64,000 nucleotides of DNA from Thermothelomyces thermophilus ATCC 42464 (lineage: Eukaryota > Ascomycota > Sordariomycetes > Sordariales > Chaetomiaceae): the NCBI RefSeq assembly GCF_000226095.1, contig NC_016472.1:5766001-5830000 (forward strand), read 5' to 3'. The notes beneath the pieces were generated by a model that was not told the origin of the DNA, searched no databases, and was given only the letters and a program-made list of their open reading frames with translations. The translations under genes and the position numbers were made by a program. Of the stretch, positions 10,741-24,495 are shown piece after piece; within the stretch, counting starts at the first letter, position 1; the number at the start of each line of letters is the position of its first letter.

Positions 10741-13700
10741 ATCTTCTAGTCTAAAATCAAGCTATTTAACTAGATACTACAGTTCCCTATTAATAATATA
10801 TAAATCTAGAATTTCTTCGACGTCCTATTCTTCCTCTTCGTCCTTTACTTCGATATTCGTAGCGATTTTAACATTCCTTAGCGCTAGTTCGAGAAGTAAA
10901 ATATAAAAAACGTCTATCTATAGTCATATAGATGGTAATAACGATAGTTAATAGTTAGATGTCGAGATTTATTCTTTGATAACGAAAGGTCTGACCTTCT
11001 TAAAGTCTAGCTTCGTGCTTAGTCGTTTGGTTCGTAGGTTTCGTACGATTAGGTAGACTTTGTTTCCCCTCTCTAGGCAAGGTCCCTCGAGCTTATATTT
11101 GTTATAGTAGTTCTTTATTCTAGTCCTAATAAACTCGAGTTCCTTTTTAAGCTTCTTATATAGTACGTACATTTATTCTGCTTTAACTGCTGCTCTCGGC
11201 ACCGTAACCTCTAGTCCTTGCCTAAGGTCTGCTTTATATCCGTAGTTCGTAAAGAACGGTATAACTTTGGTCGTTTCTATTAGTGTTATATTATAAGCGA
11301 GTTATACTGTTAGCAATAGTATGACTTAGTTGTCTTGCTAGTAGTTAATATAAGAATAGAGGTACTGCTTAATAACTTAGTTTAGTTGTTCCGTTTATCT
11401 ATTAGTCTATAGGTAGTATACCGTTAATAGCTTGCTATTAATGCCTAATCGTTATATTAACGCTTGCTAGAACTTTGATACGAACTTGGTGTCTCTATCG
11501 GTGATCTATTCCTATGGCTAAGTGTATATTGATACGACTTGCCGATAGATCACGTCTGCTAGCTGTTCTGCTATCCAAGACTCCTTATAGGGAAAGAAGT
11601 ATACCTATTTAGTTAGGCAGTCTACTATAGTGAGAATACTATCGTAGATTACCCCTATAGCCATGTCCTTAGATTCTAGCAGTTTTATAATAAAGTCTAT
11701 TATAACTAAACTCTATAGTTTGTCGGCTATTAGTAGTAGCTAAAGTAGCCTATACGGCTTATATCGTGCCATTTTGCTTCGATTACAGATGTTACAGTTC
11801 TATATAACTTCCTTAACTTGTGTCGTTGACTATAGAAAGTCATAGTGTTTTTTAACTTATACGATAGTCCTTATAACTCCTTTATATCCTCTAAGTTTCG
11901 ACTTATAGAGTCCTTAAATCATTTGTAGCTATTAATCTTTGTCATAGATATACGCTTTGCCTCAGTACTAGAGTTTCCTATCTTTTTCTTTCACTTCATT
12001 AGGTACTACTAGTCTAGGTGTTGCTTAATACTATACCTTGTTAATCCTTTCTTCTCGGAAGATTATATAACATTTTAAGAACAAGTCAAGTAGATTGTCT
12101 TCTATAGGTGTCTACGTTTCGTGATATAGCGTTCCGTCTATTCGTTCCTTGAATAACAGTGGCGTTATTTCCGTTCGTTCTTCTATATAATCCGTTTGTT
12201 AGCTTAAGGTATCTACTTGTATGTTCTCTTTACTCTTCTTATAGCAGATCTTAAAATTGAATTCTATAAGGAATTCTGCCTATCGTATTTGTTGTCCGTT
12301 AAGCTCCTTTGTCATCGTAAAGTATTATAAATTCTTATAATCTGTATATACTTATACTAGTTCGATTATACTACTAAGGTATAGTTACCATTCCTTAAAA
12401 GCTTTGATAATTATAAGTAGTTCCTTGTTATAGATTAGATAATTAAGATATAGTCTATTAAGCTTCTTTAAAAAGAAGGCTATAGGATATAACTTCCCTT
12501 ATTTGTCTTGTTATCCTAATTGTTCTCTAATAGTATAGTCTAAAGCGTCCGTTTCTACCTTAAATGGCTTCTTAGGGTCTAGTAGTACTAGTACTAGATC
12601 TTTAGTAATGGCATCGCGGATCTATGTAAATGCTTACTCGTGCTATTCTTCCCATTGGAATTTAGCGTTCTTCTTAGTAAGTTCGTATAAAGGTCGTACG
12701 ATCGCTCTAAAGTCCCTAATAAACATCTGGTAGAAGTTCGTAAATCCGATAAAACTTCGTACTTCTGTGACTAACGTCGGTCGTAGCTAATCCTTGATGG
12801 CTTCGACCTTTGAAGGTTCTATCTAGATTTGTTCTAGGGATATCTTATATCCTAAAAACACTGTCTTCCTAACGTGGAATTCGCTCTTTTCCTTATTAAC
12901 TAATAGCTTGTACGCGTGTAACATATCTAGTACTACTCTTATATGCTTCTAGTGTTTGTCTATCGTCTTGGAGAAGATAAGTATATTGTCGAGATAATAT
13001 ACCGTAAATTTGTTAAAAAAGGATCAGATAGCTTAATTAATCAAGGCTTAGAACGTTACTAGCGCGTTTATAAGTCTAAATGGCATAATAAGGTACTTAT
13101 AGTAGCTATAAGGTGTCCTAAAGGCCGTTTTCTACTTATCACCTTCTTTAATCTATATATAGTTATAGGCTGATGGCAAGTCAAGACGTGTAAAATATTA
13201 GGCTCCTACTAACTAATCTTGGAGCTATAAGATCAGTGGTAACGGGTATTGGTTTTTCACAGTCTGTTCGTTAAGTTACTAATAGTTAACATATAACTAT
13301 AGCTTTCCGTCTTTCTTAGGCACAAACAGGATTAGGTAGCCTACTAGCGATGTCAACAGGTAGATATATCCTCTTCGAAGGTTTTCCTCTAAATATCGCT
13401 TAAGTTCTTCATTCTATATCTAGCTTATATAGTAAATCTTAAAGAACTTTAGTTATACTCCTTCCTTAAGCTTAATCTTATAATCCTATAGGCCGTGTTC
13501 TAGTAATCCTTCTAGATACTTCGGTTCAAATGCTAGGTGTCCTTCGTATTCCTTTAGTACTTTCCTAGTCTTGTCTTGTCTCTCGGCTTTCTAATAGTAT
13601 ACGAACTTGGTTCCGTCTATAGCGATGCTAGCGATTTCTTCTATCTTAACCTATTGCTCTAGTTATAGTGCTCCGTATTCGTTAACGGAGAGAATAGCTG

Positions 13701-16610
13701 TCGGCGGTTTAGCTCGTTCCTCCTATCGTAACGTCAGTGTCGTTATGCTACTTCTTCTAGAGTCTATAGTAGTCTATCTACTACTATCTATCTCTTGCGG
13801 TAGATCTATAGGATATGCCTTCCCTTAAGCATTGTCTGCTTACGATCCTTGTGTACTCCCTATCTTGCTAGTTAAATACGACTCCGTTTAGGGTTATAAG
13901 TAGCTATTATTCTTCTAGCTAATGTCTAGGTTGTAATCTTTATACTATAGTAATCCTAATATTATATCTTTATCATTACTTATATCTATAATACTAAATA
14001 CGACTATTATAGTTTTCCCTGCTATAGTAATATTAATTAGTTCAGTCTCCCTATATACCTATTATATTAGAAATGGCTTTTTGACTATACTATGCTTTTG
14101 CTTTATTCTCTAGGGTATCTATAGCTAATTTACAAGTATCGGCGAAATTAGGTTTATCTCTACTCTACTATCTATTAGTATAAGCATTTCGTACTGTTTC
14201 TATTATGCTATTATCTATAGTCGCTTGTCTTGCCGCCGTCGTCCAAAGATTACGGCAACTTCCTATATTTCTACTAGGAGGTCTCGATATAATGGTCTCT
14301 TACGCTAGTTCCTCCTATACTATGCTATCACTTGCTACTATACAGGCGTTAATGGTTTTCAGGCCCCTCGGAGGGCCCTAACCCGTTTCCTAGGTCAGTA
14401 CTAACCTCTTTAGTTATTCGGCTAATAGTGGCTTTGTCAATCATGCCCATTTCTACGAGCCATTAAGTGCTTATAGCTTCCTATCATTAGGTCCGTTTTA
14501 CTTTTCATCGTACGTGCCATAGCTTCATTTAAAGCTCCTAAATTCGCGATTTCTTTTTGCCCGCGTAGTAGAGGCAATCGTTACTCTAGCACGAGTCCTA
14601 TATGTCTTGTCCTATTCCATAGTACCTAGGCCAGGCTCATTTTAGAACTACCGTAATGCCTTCTAGATCGTAGGCTTCGATCTTCTAGAGCAATTCGGCC
14701 GCTCTGTTTCCTATATTATAGACCTATTCTATAGGGTAGAGGCTTCTGTCCTCATTTCCTTATTAGGTTGGCCAGTGATTATTTTCGAATTTATCGCGAA
14801 AGTGGTATTAGTATTTGTATAATATATACTAGAACTAGGGCACTTATATATATGCCTCGTATCGCAAGTATAGTTATATAGCGTTACCTAGAAGGTATTA
14901 GAATTCTTTTCTAAATCCTTCCTACTATATATAGACTGTAGGTACTCTAATGCTAAGGTAGGAGTGTTTCTTCTAATAGTTTTCCTATATACGTTTGTCT
15001 TTTCCATAGTTTATATATATAAACTAGTACTCTAGGTTCTATATATCGTAGCTAAGTTACTAATCGTTAAAATGCTTAGTATAGCTATTAGGCCTATTGT
15101 ATATCATAGGCTATTTCCCTTTAATAGTTTCTACGATACGTTAGAGTTCTCTTATCTCGTCCCTTATCTTATTACTCTACTAGGCAAGTCAAATCAAGCG
15201 TCTATCCTATTTATATAGTTCCGTATTAAGCTAGAAAACTTCGTTATAGTACTATTCGATTCGTTCCTAGAGGAATAGAACATTAGGTCCGGGTCTTTCG
15301 ATTCCTTAGGTATCGGTCGTCTACGATCTATCCCACCTCTAGGTAACTGTAAAACCCTACTACCTCAAGGCTAGGAGAATCGAAATTGGTAGTACATATT
15401 CTCCTGCCGTATCCTATTTGGCAAGACCTATCTCTAGGTCTATAGTAACTAGTTCGGAGTACGGTACTTGTTTGTCTTTACTATCGCCATTACGTCCGAG
15501 ACTGTCTGTATCGCTATTCCTATCTTTATAGCTTATAGCTACTACTTCGATGACATCCTTAGTAGTTTCGTTAATAGCTATAATTTCCTTTCTAAGGACT
15601 AGTTTCTAGTCTTTCTTTAGGCTTTAATATTCTTACTTATAATGCCCTTTCTTTCTATAGTTATAGTAGGTAATGTTAGACTTGTCTTTGGCTATCTTTT
15701 TCTTATCTTACTTCTATATTATATCTATATCTATAGCTCTAGGATATGTCCTATATAATATACTAATATATACTTATTTTTTCTTATTATTAGCTTTAAC
15801 TATAGTTCTATTCATCTGACCTCATTTCTACTACTCTTATATATAGAGTTAATTATTAATCCTAATAGCCTATATAATATATTTATCTAAGGTCTTAGGC
15901 TAGTTATATTTATATAGTTTATCTTTGACCTTTTCCTTTAGGCCGTTATAGAATAGTTATATTAACGCCTCGTCGTTAAGCTAAGACTTAAGTATATCCT
16001 ATCTAAACTATATAGTATAGGAGGCTACTAACTTAGTCTATCGGAGATTAGCAAGTCTTTCTTATATATAAATCTTCTTATCTTTATTGCTAAAAACCTT
16101 CTAAAGCTCTTCTTCAAAATGGTCATAGGATCGAAAGACTGCCTACGTAAACGTGTCTTAGTCATCTTCGTCTTCCTTAGTAAGGTAGTCATTCTATATA
16201 GGCTCGAACTATCTAAGTACCTTACCCTCTAGTCTTGTAGCTATATAGAGGACTTTAGCTTTATCATCCGGAAACTTGTCATCATTAAGCCAGAAGTAAG
16301 ATCAGAGGTTCGTTAAGAATCCTATAAGATTCTCCTTAGTTCCTCCGTATTTGCCAGGTAGTTCGATCTTGATACGGCTTACTTTAGCGCCCTCGAGTGC
16401 CTTGATTTTAGCGTAGGCCTCGTTGACCAGCTTCTGCGAGTGCTTTTCGCCGTTCTCGAGTTCCTTGATCCGAGCTTAAGTAACCTTATCTCTCTAGTCT
16501 AACTCCTAGATCTGCTACTAGAGTTAACCAAGCTAGGTAAGCAGCTGTTCGGCTATAACGTTAGTAGCTATATCGATATCAAGGTCGAAATTACCTCCGT
16601 TCTAAGCCAT
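10680..16610 (-). pseudogene. Gypsy gag-pol remnant with chromodomain
   Basis: Reads from ATGGCTTAG (second codon after ATG-GCT is TAG, from CAG) at 16610 leftward through gag, reverse transcriptase (RT core near 12500-13500), RNase H and integrase (about 11000-12000), and ends in a chromodomain (about 10680-10860). Only one 67-codon segment, 10969-11172, remains uninterrupted (integrase C-terminus, KLDFKKVRPFVIKE). Elsewhere TAG/TAA occur every few tens of codons. Chromodomain Gypsy elements typically target heterochromatin. Confidence 0.85.
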
Positions 16611-16637
16611 GATAGAACAAAGGGAGTGATAGTAACG

Positions 16638-17063
16638 TGTGACGAACCTAACTTAGACTTCTTCTAAAAGGGTTTAGACAGAGGTAAATTAAGCAGGATA
16701 AGCGTATAGGTCGTCTAAGGGATTTGGTAAAGCTAAAGGGTTTATAATAACACTAGAGTTATCTCCTATAATAGTTAGTAATGCTTAGTATAAGTACTTG
16801 TAATTGTAGGTTAGGTTGCTATCACTAGTGAACTCCTAGAGTCTACTATAACAAGTGACTATCTATATAATCCTAGGGTCACTAATAGTTGTAGTGATCC
16901 TCTATACTGGCTTACCTGGCTTATATCGTGAGCTAGTGATCCTCTGCTGGGATCATTTCTTGCCAAGTGTGATCCTATCCTGATTGGCCTATCATTCCTG
17001 CTGTCCTATTAGCCTGTTAGGGAGGCGGCTTAGGCGGCGTCCTGCATGCATATTTCCGTAACA
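16638..17063 (-). repeat. Gypsy LTR (5' LTR of the minus-strand element)
   Basis: 426 bp, paired with 9503-9936. Differences are overwhelmingly C/T and G/A transitions. The gag start codon lies only ~28 bp inside it. Confidence 0.92.
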
Positions 17064-18510
17064 CTATAGCTGACCATTATAGGCCTCCTCGGCCCTCTTG
17101 AAGGCTAGAAGGTTAATATTGTTGGCGAAGCCTATTAAACTAACCATAGGGCAGGCCTAGCGAATGGCCTAGTAAAGGGAGGCTATATAGAGGATGAATA
17201 ATATAGGGGAGAGGGGTAACCCCTAGGGGACCCCGGCCCTTACTACTATATCCTCTGTTTCCTAGCTATCGAAGTAAAGGATAGCTACCCTATCTTATAG
17301 CCACTCCCTAACCTAGACTACTAACCACTTTAGGAAGCCCTAGCTCTATAAAGTAGCTAATAGCCAGGTATAGTTAATAGTGTCGAAAGCCCCTAAGATA
17401 TCGAGCTAAAGGAAGGAGGCAGCTGCCTTATACCTCTAGGCCTCCTAGACCTGAGCCGTAATAAGCCGGATAGCTAGTTCTATAGACCTATATTCCTGGT
17501 TACCTATTTGTTCGGCCGGTAGAAGCCCATAAGCCTCTATAACGGCCATTACCTTCTAGGCAACTATAGCTTCTAGTACCTTGCCTACTATTAGTAGGAG
17601 TGCTATAGGCCTATAGCTACCTAGGGTAAAGTAGGCCTATAGGGGTTTACTAGGCTTACAGAGGACCACTGTCTTAGCCCTTTTAAACCAGGCTAGGAAA
17701 TAGCTAAGCCGGAGGCTCTCCGAGGCTAGTATAGCTAGTATCTAGTAGAGCGGCCGCCTACAGGCCTTAAGCAGGCCTATAGGGAGGAGGTCCTCCCCCG
17801 GGGCCTTCTACAAGGCTGCTCTAGCTAGTACTGCCCTAACGTCACTCACTGTAACCCTCCGACTTATCTCGAACTTCGGCTCCTAGTGGCCGTTTAGCTC
17901 CGGGTCGTCAATATCCGAAAGGTCTACTTCCGGGTTCGGGAAGAACTTATCGGCCAGTGCCCTGGCCTTCTATTAGTAGGTTGTAAGCCCTCCTTCAAAG
18001 GCCGGGAGCTTTAGGGGTTCGACCGGTAGGTGGCTTTATAGCCTTGCCTACTGCTCTAGCCTCTATAGCAGGTCCGGCCGGTTAGTTGCTTCCTGTAACG
18101 TGGCCCTCTAGCTCTTAGTCTTTGTGGTTGTAATGGTCTTGGCCTAGTCCCGTAAGGCCTGCCGAAGTGCCTCCTATGTATAGGGGTTCGGGGTGCCCCT
18201 ATAGGCTCTCTCTGCCTCCCTAGCCCTCTTCCGGGCCTCTCGAACCTCCTTTGTCTACTATCGAGCTCGTTTGCCACCTGTGCGAGCCTTCTTTGCCGGA
18301 GCCGAGACCGAAGCTATCTCCTTGAGGGCCTCTATAAGCCTATCGAAGGCCTGTTCTTGTAATGCTTATATTAACTATAATGGTAGTCTTACTTCTTATA
18401 TCGGGTTAGTGAAGGATTTAATGAAAGCTCTATTAGATAGAGCTAAGGCTTCTATAAATCCCTGGATCCTAAACCTCTACCCCTAATATATAGGCAAATC
18501 GCTAATAGTT

Positions 18511-18843
18511 ATATATGGAATCTTAAGAAGTTATATATAGTTCTTTGGAATGACCTTAAACGTGCTGGTGTTAATAATATAGAGGAGTATAAGCTTGATA
18601 AGGCTAAACTCGCGCATTTTACGAAGATCGCCTACTCTATATATAATATCTTCTACTAGTTAGGTAAGATTAAGGAGGATTGTAAAGCTCGTGTTAGCAC
18701 ATCTAATAACGCGTTAAGCGCTATATTGTCGCCTAGCTAGGATAAAGGCAAGGGCAAGGCTATTAATCCTAGTAACGGCTATAGTAACGGCTAATAGCAG
18801 TAGATAAGGAGTATTAGGCGGTATTTTATTTAGCGAATTTGAC
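18511..18843. other. Copia spacer next to pol end, with plus-strand coding texture
   Basis: Immediately past the minus-strand pol stop. The plus strand reads coherently for about 90 codons with few stops, all TAG or TAA (for example LKKLYIVLWNDLKRAG, then LAHFTKIAYSIYNIFY, KGKGKAINPSNGYSNG). It has a basic, Asn/Ser/Gly/Gln-rich end. No family recognised. It may be the end of an antisense ORF of the Copia element or a captured fragment. Confidence 0.4.
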
Positions 18844-21800
18844 TTATTTTCTACCCCCTAATTATATAAGCCTATAACTGACATCTTAAAGATTAAGGGG
18901 AGCCCTCTAGCGCTTAAAGGCTTGTTAGCTAAGTCATTTAGTAAGCCTATCTACTAGTATCTAACTAGTTAGTAGATATATAGCTTTAAACGTTCCTTTT
19001 GCTACTTCCTAGCGTAACTATATGTTATAGATGTCTATATACCATAGGTAAGTATTAATACGTTCGTTCTTAGCTATTACTAGTCTAATCGTTTGCTAAT
19101 TGTTATAGTGGATGTTCTAGGGTTCTCCGAGCTTAAGATTGATATTTATAAATAGCCTTTTAAGTGCTATAGTCTCTCTTGCCGTAAGGGAGAGTGTTAG
19201 AAGTTCTACTTTAGTGCTCGACGTTATAATAGTATCCTAGTACGACGCCTTCTATATAATAGGACCTCTGAATAGGAAGAAGATATATCCTTATAACGAA
19301 TACTATATGTCTAGATCATCTATATACGAAGTGTCCCTAGCGATTACAAGTATTAGACTTTCTAGCGCCTGCTTGCCTCTATACTAGATTAATAGGCAAG
19401 AGCTCCTAAATAGATATCTCACTACTTGCTACGCCTCTAACAAGTAGTCCAGTCCTAGGTTAGTTAGGTATCAAGAGAGTATTAAATGGGTATATATAAC
19501 GTCTAGATATAGTATAACTATATAGTATAGAATTGATCTGACAAACTCCTAATATTCTTTGATCTACGTACTAGTAGCGCTCCCTTTAAACTTCTTAAGT
19601 TCTTTATAGCTTAAGGGAGTTAGCTTATATATACTAGGCATATTTAGCCTATATCTTCTTACTACCTTTTTAATATATTAGTTATAGACTAACTATATCT
19701 TATATATAGATCGGTTTTGAATCACCCTAATGCCAAGGAACTAACTGATATCGCCCTACTTGTAGATATCGTATCGAGCATTAATTCCTTCTATTACCTG
19801 CTCGGCCGCTACGGCGTTACTTTTATAGAAGAAGACTAAGAAGTCGTTAATATAGAAGATTAGGATAACGCGTTTATTATAGCTTAGAAAGAGGCACTTC
19901 TCTTTACCTGATAGTTCTATACCTAGATCTAATAGCGTTTTACAGAACTCCTTATACTATAAGAGTAGCAAGTCTCTTAAGCCGTATAGAGCTCTTTATA
20001 ACTCTATATATTTCCCTAGCTACTTAAATCCTTCTAGTAGTTCGTAGATAATAAGGTCGTCTTTTAGTCGTTTAGCATTAAGGAACGCTTACGCTATATC
20101 AAACTACTTAACTTCTAAGTCAAAGTATATAGTAATCGCCATCATTATATAGAATAACTATACCGCCAGAGTAGCTATATACGTACTTTCTACTAAGCTA
20201 ATATCTTATAGATCTCCTTATATATAGATCCTCGCCTTATATTTCTCTAAGAAACCGTCCTTGTTAAACTTGTATATAAAGACCCATTTTAACGGGATAG
20301 GTCGTGCTTTCGCCTACTCGTATAGTACGATCTTCTACGTTCCCCTGCTCTCTAAGTTACGTATCTTCTCGCGAGCCGTGTCTTTAAACTATTATTCTAA
20401 CAGGTAATTATATAGGTCTTACTAGTTATTAAGAACACAAGCAAGATTGTTAATATACTAACGTGGCTCATTCGGGGCTATTCCGAGGTATATAGTATCC
20501 TTCTATTATATAGTAGCAGCGAACACCGTATATATTATTCTTATACTCTAGTCCTTTAGGTAAGCTTCCTATTAATCAGGTAGGTAAGTCTTATAGAACT
20601 ATTGCTAGAGTTCCTTAGTTATATGGATAAAGGAGTAGTAGTAATTAACCCTTTCTTTATTTTATAGCCGTTCGCTTAACTATATAAGGTCCCTAGGTAT
20701 ATAAGCCTTCCTCCTACCTCTGCCTCTCCTTATAGGAGGTTACTAAATAGCTTCTCCTTTGCTTCTACCTTCTAGAGGATACATTAGCTAATCCGGACTT
20801 CGCTTAACGCTCTACTCCTCTAGCCTAGCTAGGTATAATATATTAGTAGTACCGTCCCTAGCTTCTAGCTCTTCTATTAATATATTATATACGCTCGACT
20901 CTTCCACGGAAGGCATTTCTCTATTAGATCCGACGGCTCCCCTGCTCTCCCTAGCGTCTAGTTAGCTAGCTAGCGACTAAGAAGGCCCTAATTTAAATCC
21001 TCCTACTTCCTAATGAATATCCCCTTTACTAGCCAGCATAAGGCAAGTCACCAAGGGCTTAGGTATATATTTAGGGGTCAAGAGTCCTCTAAAGCTCTCT
21101 ATTCATTTAGTAAGTTTGTCTATTACTTATATCTCTACTATAAGAGTCTCTAGAACTGATTACTCGCTTATAGGCTATATATCGGAGAGCTCCCTTACCC
21201 CTAAGTCTTGACCCTATTAAAAAGATTAGTCTATTATCGGACTCTCTTACGATAGAGGTAGCTAAGCTACTATAATAGAGTTTTCCATTAGTTGTTAGGT
21301 CTATTATAACGCTTCCTAGAGAAAATTGCTATCCTAGGAATCCTCGCCAAGATCAAATTAATTAACTTCCTAGCTTGTTACTACTAGCGATAACTCTATT
21401 GGCTACTCTTTACCTAGATAGTAGAAAGTCTTCTTATTAAAGCGAACGTTATAAGTTATAATGACCCTATCGAGCTCGGGTATCTAAACGCGATAGATAT
21501 TAAATATACGATATCCTATAAGATACCCTATTAGCCCGTGTAGTAGTACCTTAAAGTCCTTTATATGCCGCTTAGCTTTCCTGTCTTTATAGAGGATATA
21601 TACCTAGTATCTATATATAAAGATTCTACTCTAATCTAGGTATAAGTTACTAGTTAACATAATTATTAAGCTAGGTTCGTACTAGCAAAAATACTATTTA
21701 AACTAGCTATAGAGCACCTTATTAGGAGTTCTAAACGAGTAAGTATAGCTTAGGCTTATCGTATATAAGTATACTACCGCTTATACGCTTTCTAACTAGA

Positions 21801-24270
21801 GCTTTGTAGGCAGATTCGCGCCGTTAAGTATCTTAATTAAGCGTAAGATTAGTTCTTACCCTACTCGCTCCGCTAGTCCATTAGGCTTGTAGGTATATAA
21901 AGGTAAGATTTCAAGATCGATACTACTTTCTATAGCCTAAGTCTAGTAGCATATCGGTACACGCCCTACTAAACTAATCGTCATAATATCGTTATCCTAC
22001 TTAATCTTATAGATAACGAGCCTATATTAGCGTCTTACCTAGCTCTCGAAATTCTAGATAACTCCTATAATCTGGTTCAACGACTTTGTCATTAGGAGGA
22101 AAGGGAAGAGCTTCCTACTATACTTATTAACAATTATAAGTAACCATTACGATCTATGAATCGCTTTAGGATAGTTAAACAGATCCTAGGCTACTTACCA
22201 GAATGGGCGTATGGACTTCTACTTAGGCGGTGTTTTCCTAGAGATAATCTTACTTATATAAATATAAGTATAGCTCTTATACTTAATATACGCCGTCCCC
22301 TTAATATAGATATTTCTAGCGTTGTTAATAAGCACTTTTAATGCTTCTAGTCCGAGGTAGCTAGCTCCTAAGTACTAAAGATCCTTAGTATTCTCTCTTA
22401 TAATAGGTAATACTTACGTCTAAGACCTTCTACTATACGTAACGAACACATTCTATAAGGATATATAAACGTTTATAATACCTGCTTTACTAATTAAGAT
22501 ATAGTCCAGGAAGCTCGAGTAGTAGGAAAGTAGCTTATATTCGAGGAAAGTAAGATTATACTTATATTCTAACTTACAAAGAATAACGTTATTTTCTAGT
22601 ATTCCGAAACATAGTAAGTAGTCTAAGCTATAGTACTAAGTACCTACCTTAAGTAATAGAGCTTCCGAGATAATAATAATATAGAATTCTTTGACGATAG
22701 CGATATCCTTAGGCGTTAGATTCTCTATATATAGTCTATATAGTCTATCCAGAACATTCTTGATCACCTAAGTACCCTTCCTACTAATAGGAAAGGTCGT
22801 TATACCCGTTTTAATAAACTTAGAATCTTCTACCTTAATAAACGTCCTAGGTAAAAGGAACTTCTTATTATTAACTAAGTAGATCACGCTATATAAGTCT
22901 AGTAGAGTACTTTCTAAAAGAGGATAACGCTATAGAGCGACTATACTAAATATCCTATAGTAAGTCAAGAGCTTATTAAGTAGTTAAGGGCTAATAATTA
23001 ATATATTAAGGAAATTAGGGTATCTTATCCCTAACTACCTAGAATAGGATAGCTCCCCCTATATAGTAATAAGTTGATTTTTCAGTCTAGCCTACCTTAG
23101 CTTATTAAGCTTCTAGCAAATCCTCTTATACTCCTTATTAGAAAGGTATAAGTATTACTCGTTATTATAGACGGCTTACTTAAGTATATAGTAGTTTACT
23201 AGATCCTATAGATATCTTAAATACTTATAGGGACATCTTATATTATACTACTAACCGTTATAAGAGTCTCTATACAAGTCTCTACCTCTCTCCTTACTAC
23301 TCTTCTAAGCTATAGGAAGTGTTAATATATAAGTTATTAAGAAGATTCTATACTTCCGAGACACTCTAGGTTATATATCATTATTAATTAGGATCTCGGC
23401 TATCGTAACAAGGGTACTAAGCTCCGGAAGTAGTTATCCTATACTATTAGTAAGCTCGATTTCTATCCTCTTATTCGCTACCTAGGTTGGTAGGATATAT
23501 ATAGCAATAGCGTTAAGAAAGGTATAAAGTCCTTATATACCCTATACTTCCAGGATATTATATTAGATAGCTTACTAGAAGGCGATATTAAAGTCATAAA
23601 TCTAGCGCTATAGATTAACTCCTAAATGCTTAGCTATATTAAGACTAGCTATATATTATACTATAACTATTATATAAAGCGTTATAATAGATAATATAAG
23701 TATAGAGCAAAGCGCCTAGATAATTCCCCTAATAAGGTTAATATCCTTCTTCCTATACGCTTTTATAGCTTTATAGAGTTTAGGATCTATAGTATATACT
23801 AGCTAGCGTTATAGCTATCCTATCTACTTATTAATATCTATAGTATATATAATATCCTTATAAAAGGAGTCTTATAGTTATATAAATTTAGCTATAACGG
23901 CTATATTGGAAGGTATTAAATCTATAGATATTAAGGGTAATAGTCCTTTTAGGAGTTACTCCTAGAAAGCTAGGATAAGATTATCTCTAGCTTACTTATA
24001 GGTTAGATACTATAGAACTTCCAAATCTAGCTTATAATTACTATTAGGGTCAATAAATCCCTATATACTAGCAAATTTAACCTATAACTATAGTTTAATA
24101 TATTACAAGTTCTAGGAACTAGGCCTAGTAAGGTATATAGAAGTCTTAACTAGGATCTCAGATATAGTAGACACGTCATCAAAAGCGTATTAAAGCAGGG
24201 TAAGAGAGTTCGTAATAGAAGAAGCTACCACTAATATTAAAGATACGTCGGTAAAGGAGTAGTCAAGGCG
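18844..24270 (-). pseudogene. Copia gag-pol remnant
   Basis: Minus-strand reading. Gag is near 24250-23600 (contains a stretch like FDDVSTISEILVKTSIYL, then NLWYIKLQLQVKF). Integrase is near 22140-21650 (SRKLFPFLL, PNGLAERVG with the catalytic-type Glu). Reverse transcriptase is near 20380-19580 (PIPLKWVFIYKFNKDG, FDLEVK, FYINDFLVFF replacing the YVDD box). RNase H is near 19500-18900 (SSTKVELLTLSLTARE). It stops at 18844 after LGGRK. TAG and TAA interrupt it throughout. The Asp-to-Asn change in the YVDD box is a G-to-A transition, so the enzyme would be dead even without the stops. Confidence 0.87.
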
Positions 24271-24283
24271 CTAGGCTTATAAC

Positions 24284-24495
24284 TGCCGAACGTAGTAATA
24301 AGCTTCCGGGAGCGTTAAAAATAGTCTGTAGTAGGTGGCTGTACGAAGGAAAAGAGTGCCTTGTTAAAACTATCCACAAAGGAGACAAAACGACTGATAT
24401 TTATAGACAAAGGAGCTGGCCAAAGCGTTAAACAGCCTTATATAGCTGTGGCAAACGTGTGGCTAATACGTTTGGAAGCTCTACAGCTTCCGACA
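24284..24495 (-). repeat. Copia LTR, right copy (5' LTR of the element)
   Basis: 212 bp, equal in length to the left copy. It ends with GGAAGCT-N4-AGCTTCC inverted-repeat symmetry and is followed by the CTCTT duplication. Confidence 0.92.

Larger units (their letters stand above)
9503..17063 (-). mobile_element. Complete Ty3/Gypsy chromovirus, RIP-decayed, inserted in the LINE
   Basis: 7561 bp. The LTRs at 9503-9936 and 16638-17063 begin TGTGAC and end CCGTRACA, flanked by CTATA duplications (9498-9502 and 17064-17068). The minus-strand remnant contains a gag start (complement of 16610), RT with YYLDNILIFSKT near 12990, an integrase C-terminal stretch (GNKVYLIVRNLRTKRLS, near 11070) and a chromodomain (VEEILDLYIINREL, near 10790). 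A purine-rich tract precedes the 3' LTR at about 9940-9955. Because it interrupts the LINE reading frame cleanly, it is the youngest of the three nested elements. Confidence 0.93.
8222..18510 (-). mobile_element. 5'-truncated Tad-like LINE, split by the Gypsy element
   Basis: Non-LTR retrotransposon in two parts, 17064-18510 (5' side) and 8222-9502 (3' side). On the minus strand it begins in the end of the endonuclease domain (SDLPIY, cf. SDHLPI), runs through the linker with WWTKEV (Trp codons now TAG) and the RT signature GLPLSPILFILYIA near 17200. A decayed FADD motif (GFANNINLLAF) lies near 17130. After the Gypsy gap it continues in frame with FAPEKYKLIYF (near 9430) and ends with a C-terminal zinc-knuckle-like PYCAYGQGRETVEHLVV (near 8430). 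Most of the endonuclease is missing, as expected of 5'-truncated LINE insertion. No poly-A tail was identified. Confidence 0.82.

Noticed and set aside
18056-18486. Open frames on both strands at the LINE 5' side
   Set aside because: They lie in the wrong frames. The true LINE reading (minus strand) is the frame containing WWTKEV and RT motifs with RIP stops.
7212-24495. A single giant LTR element or captured gene cluster
   Set aside because: The extra length is fully explained by nested LINE and Gypsy insertions with their own boundaries. No host genes were found inside.
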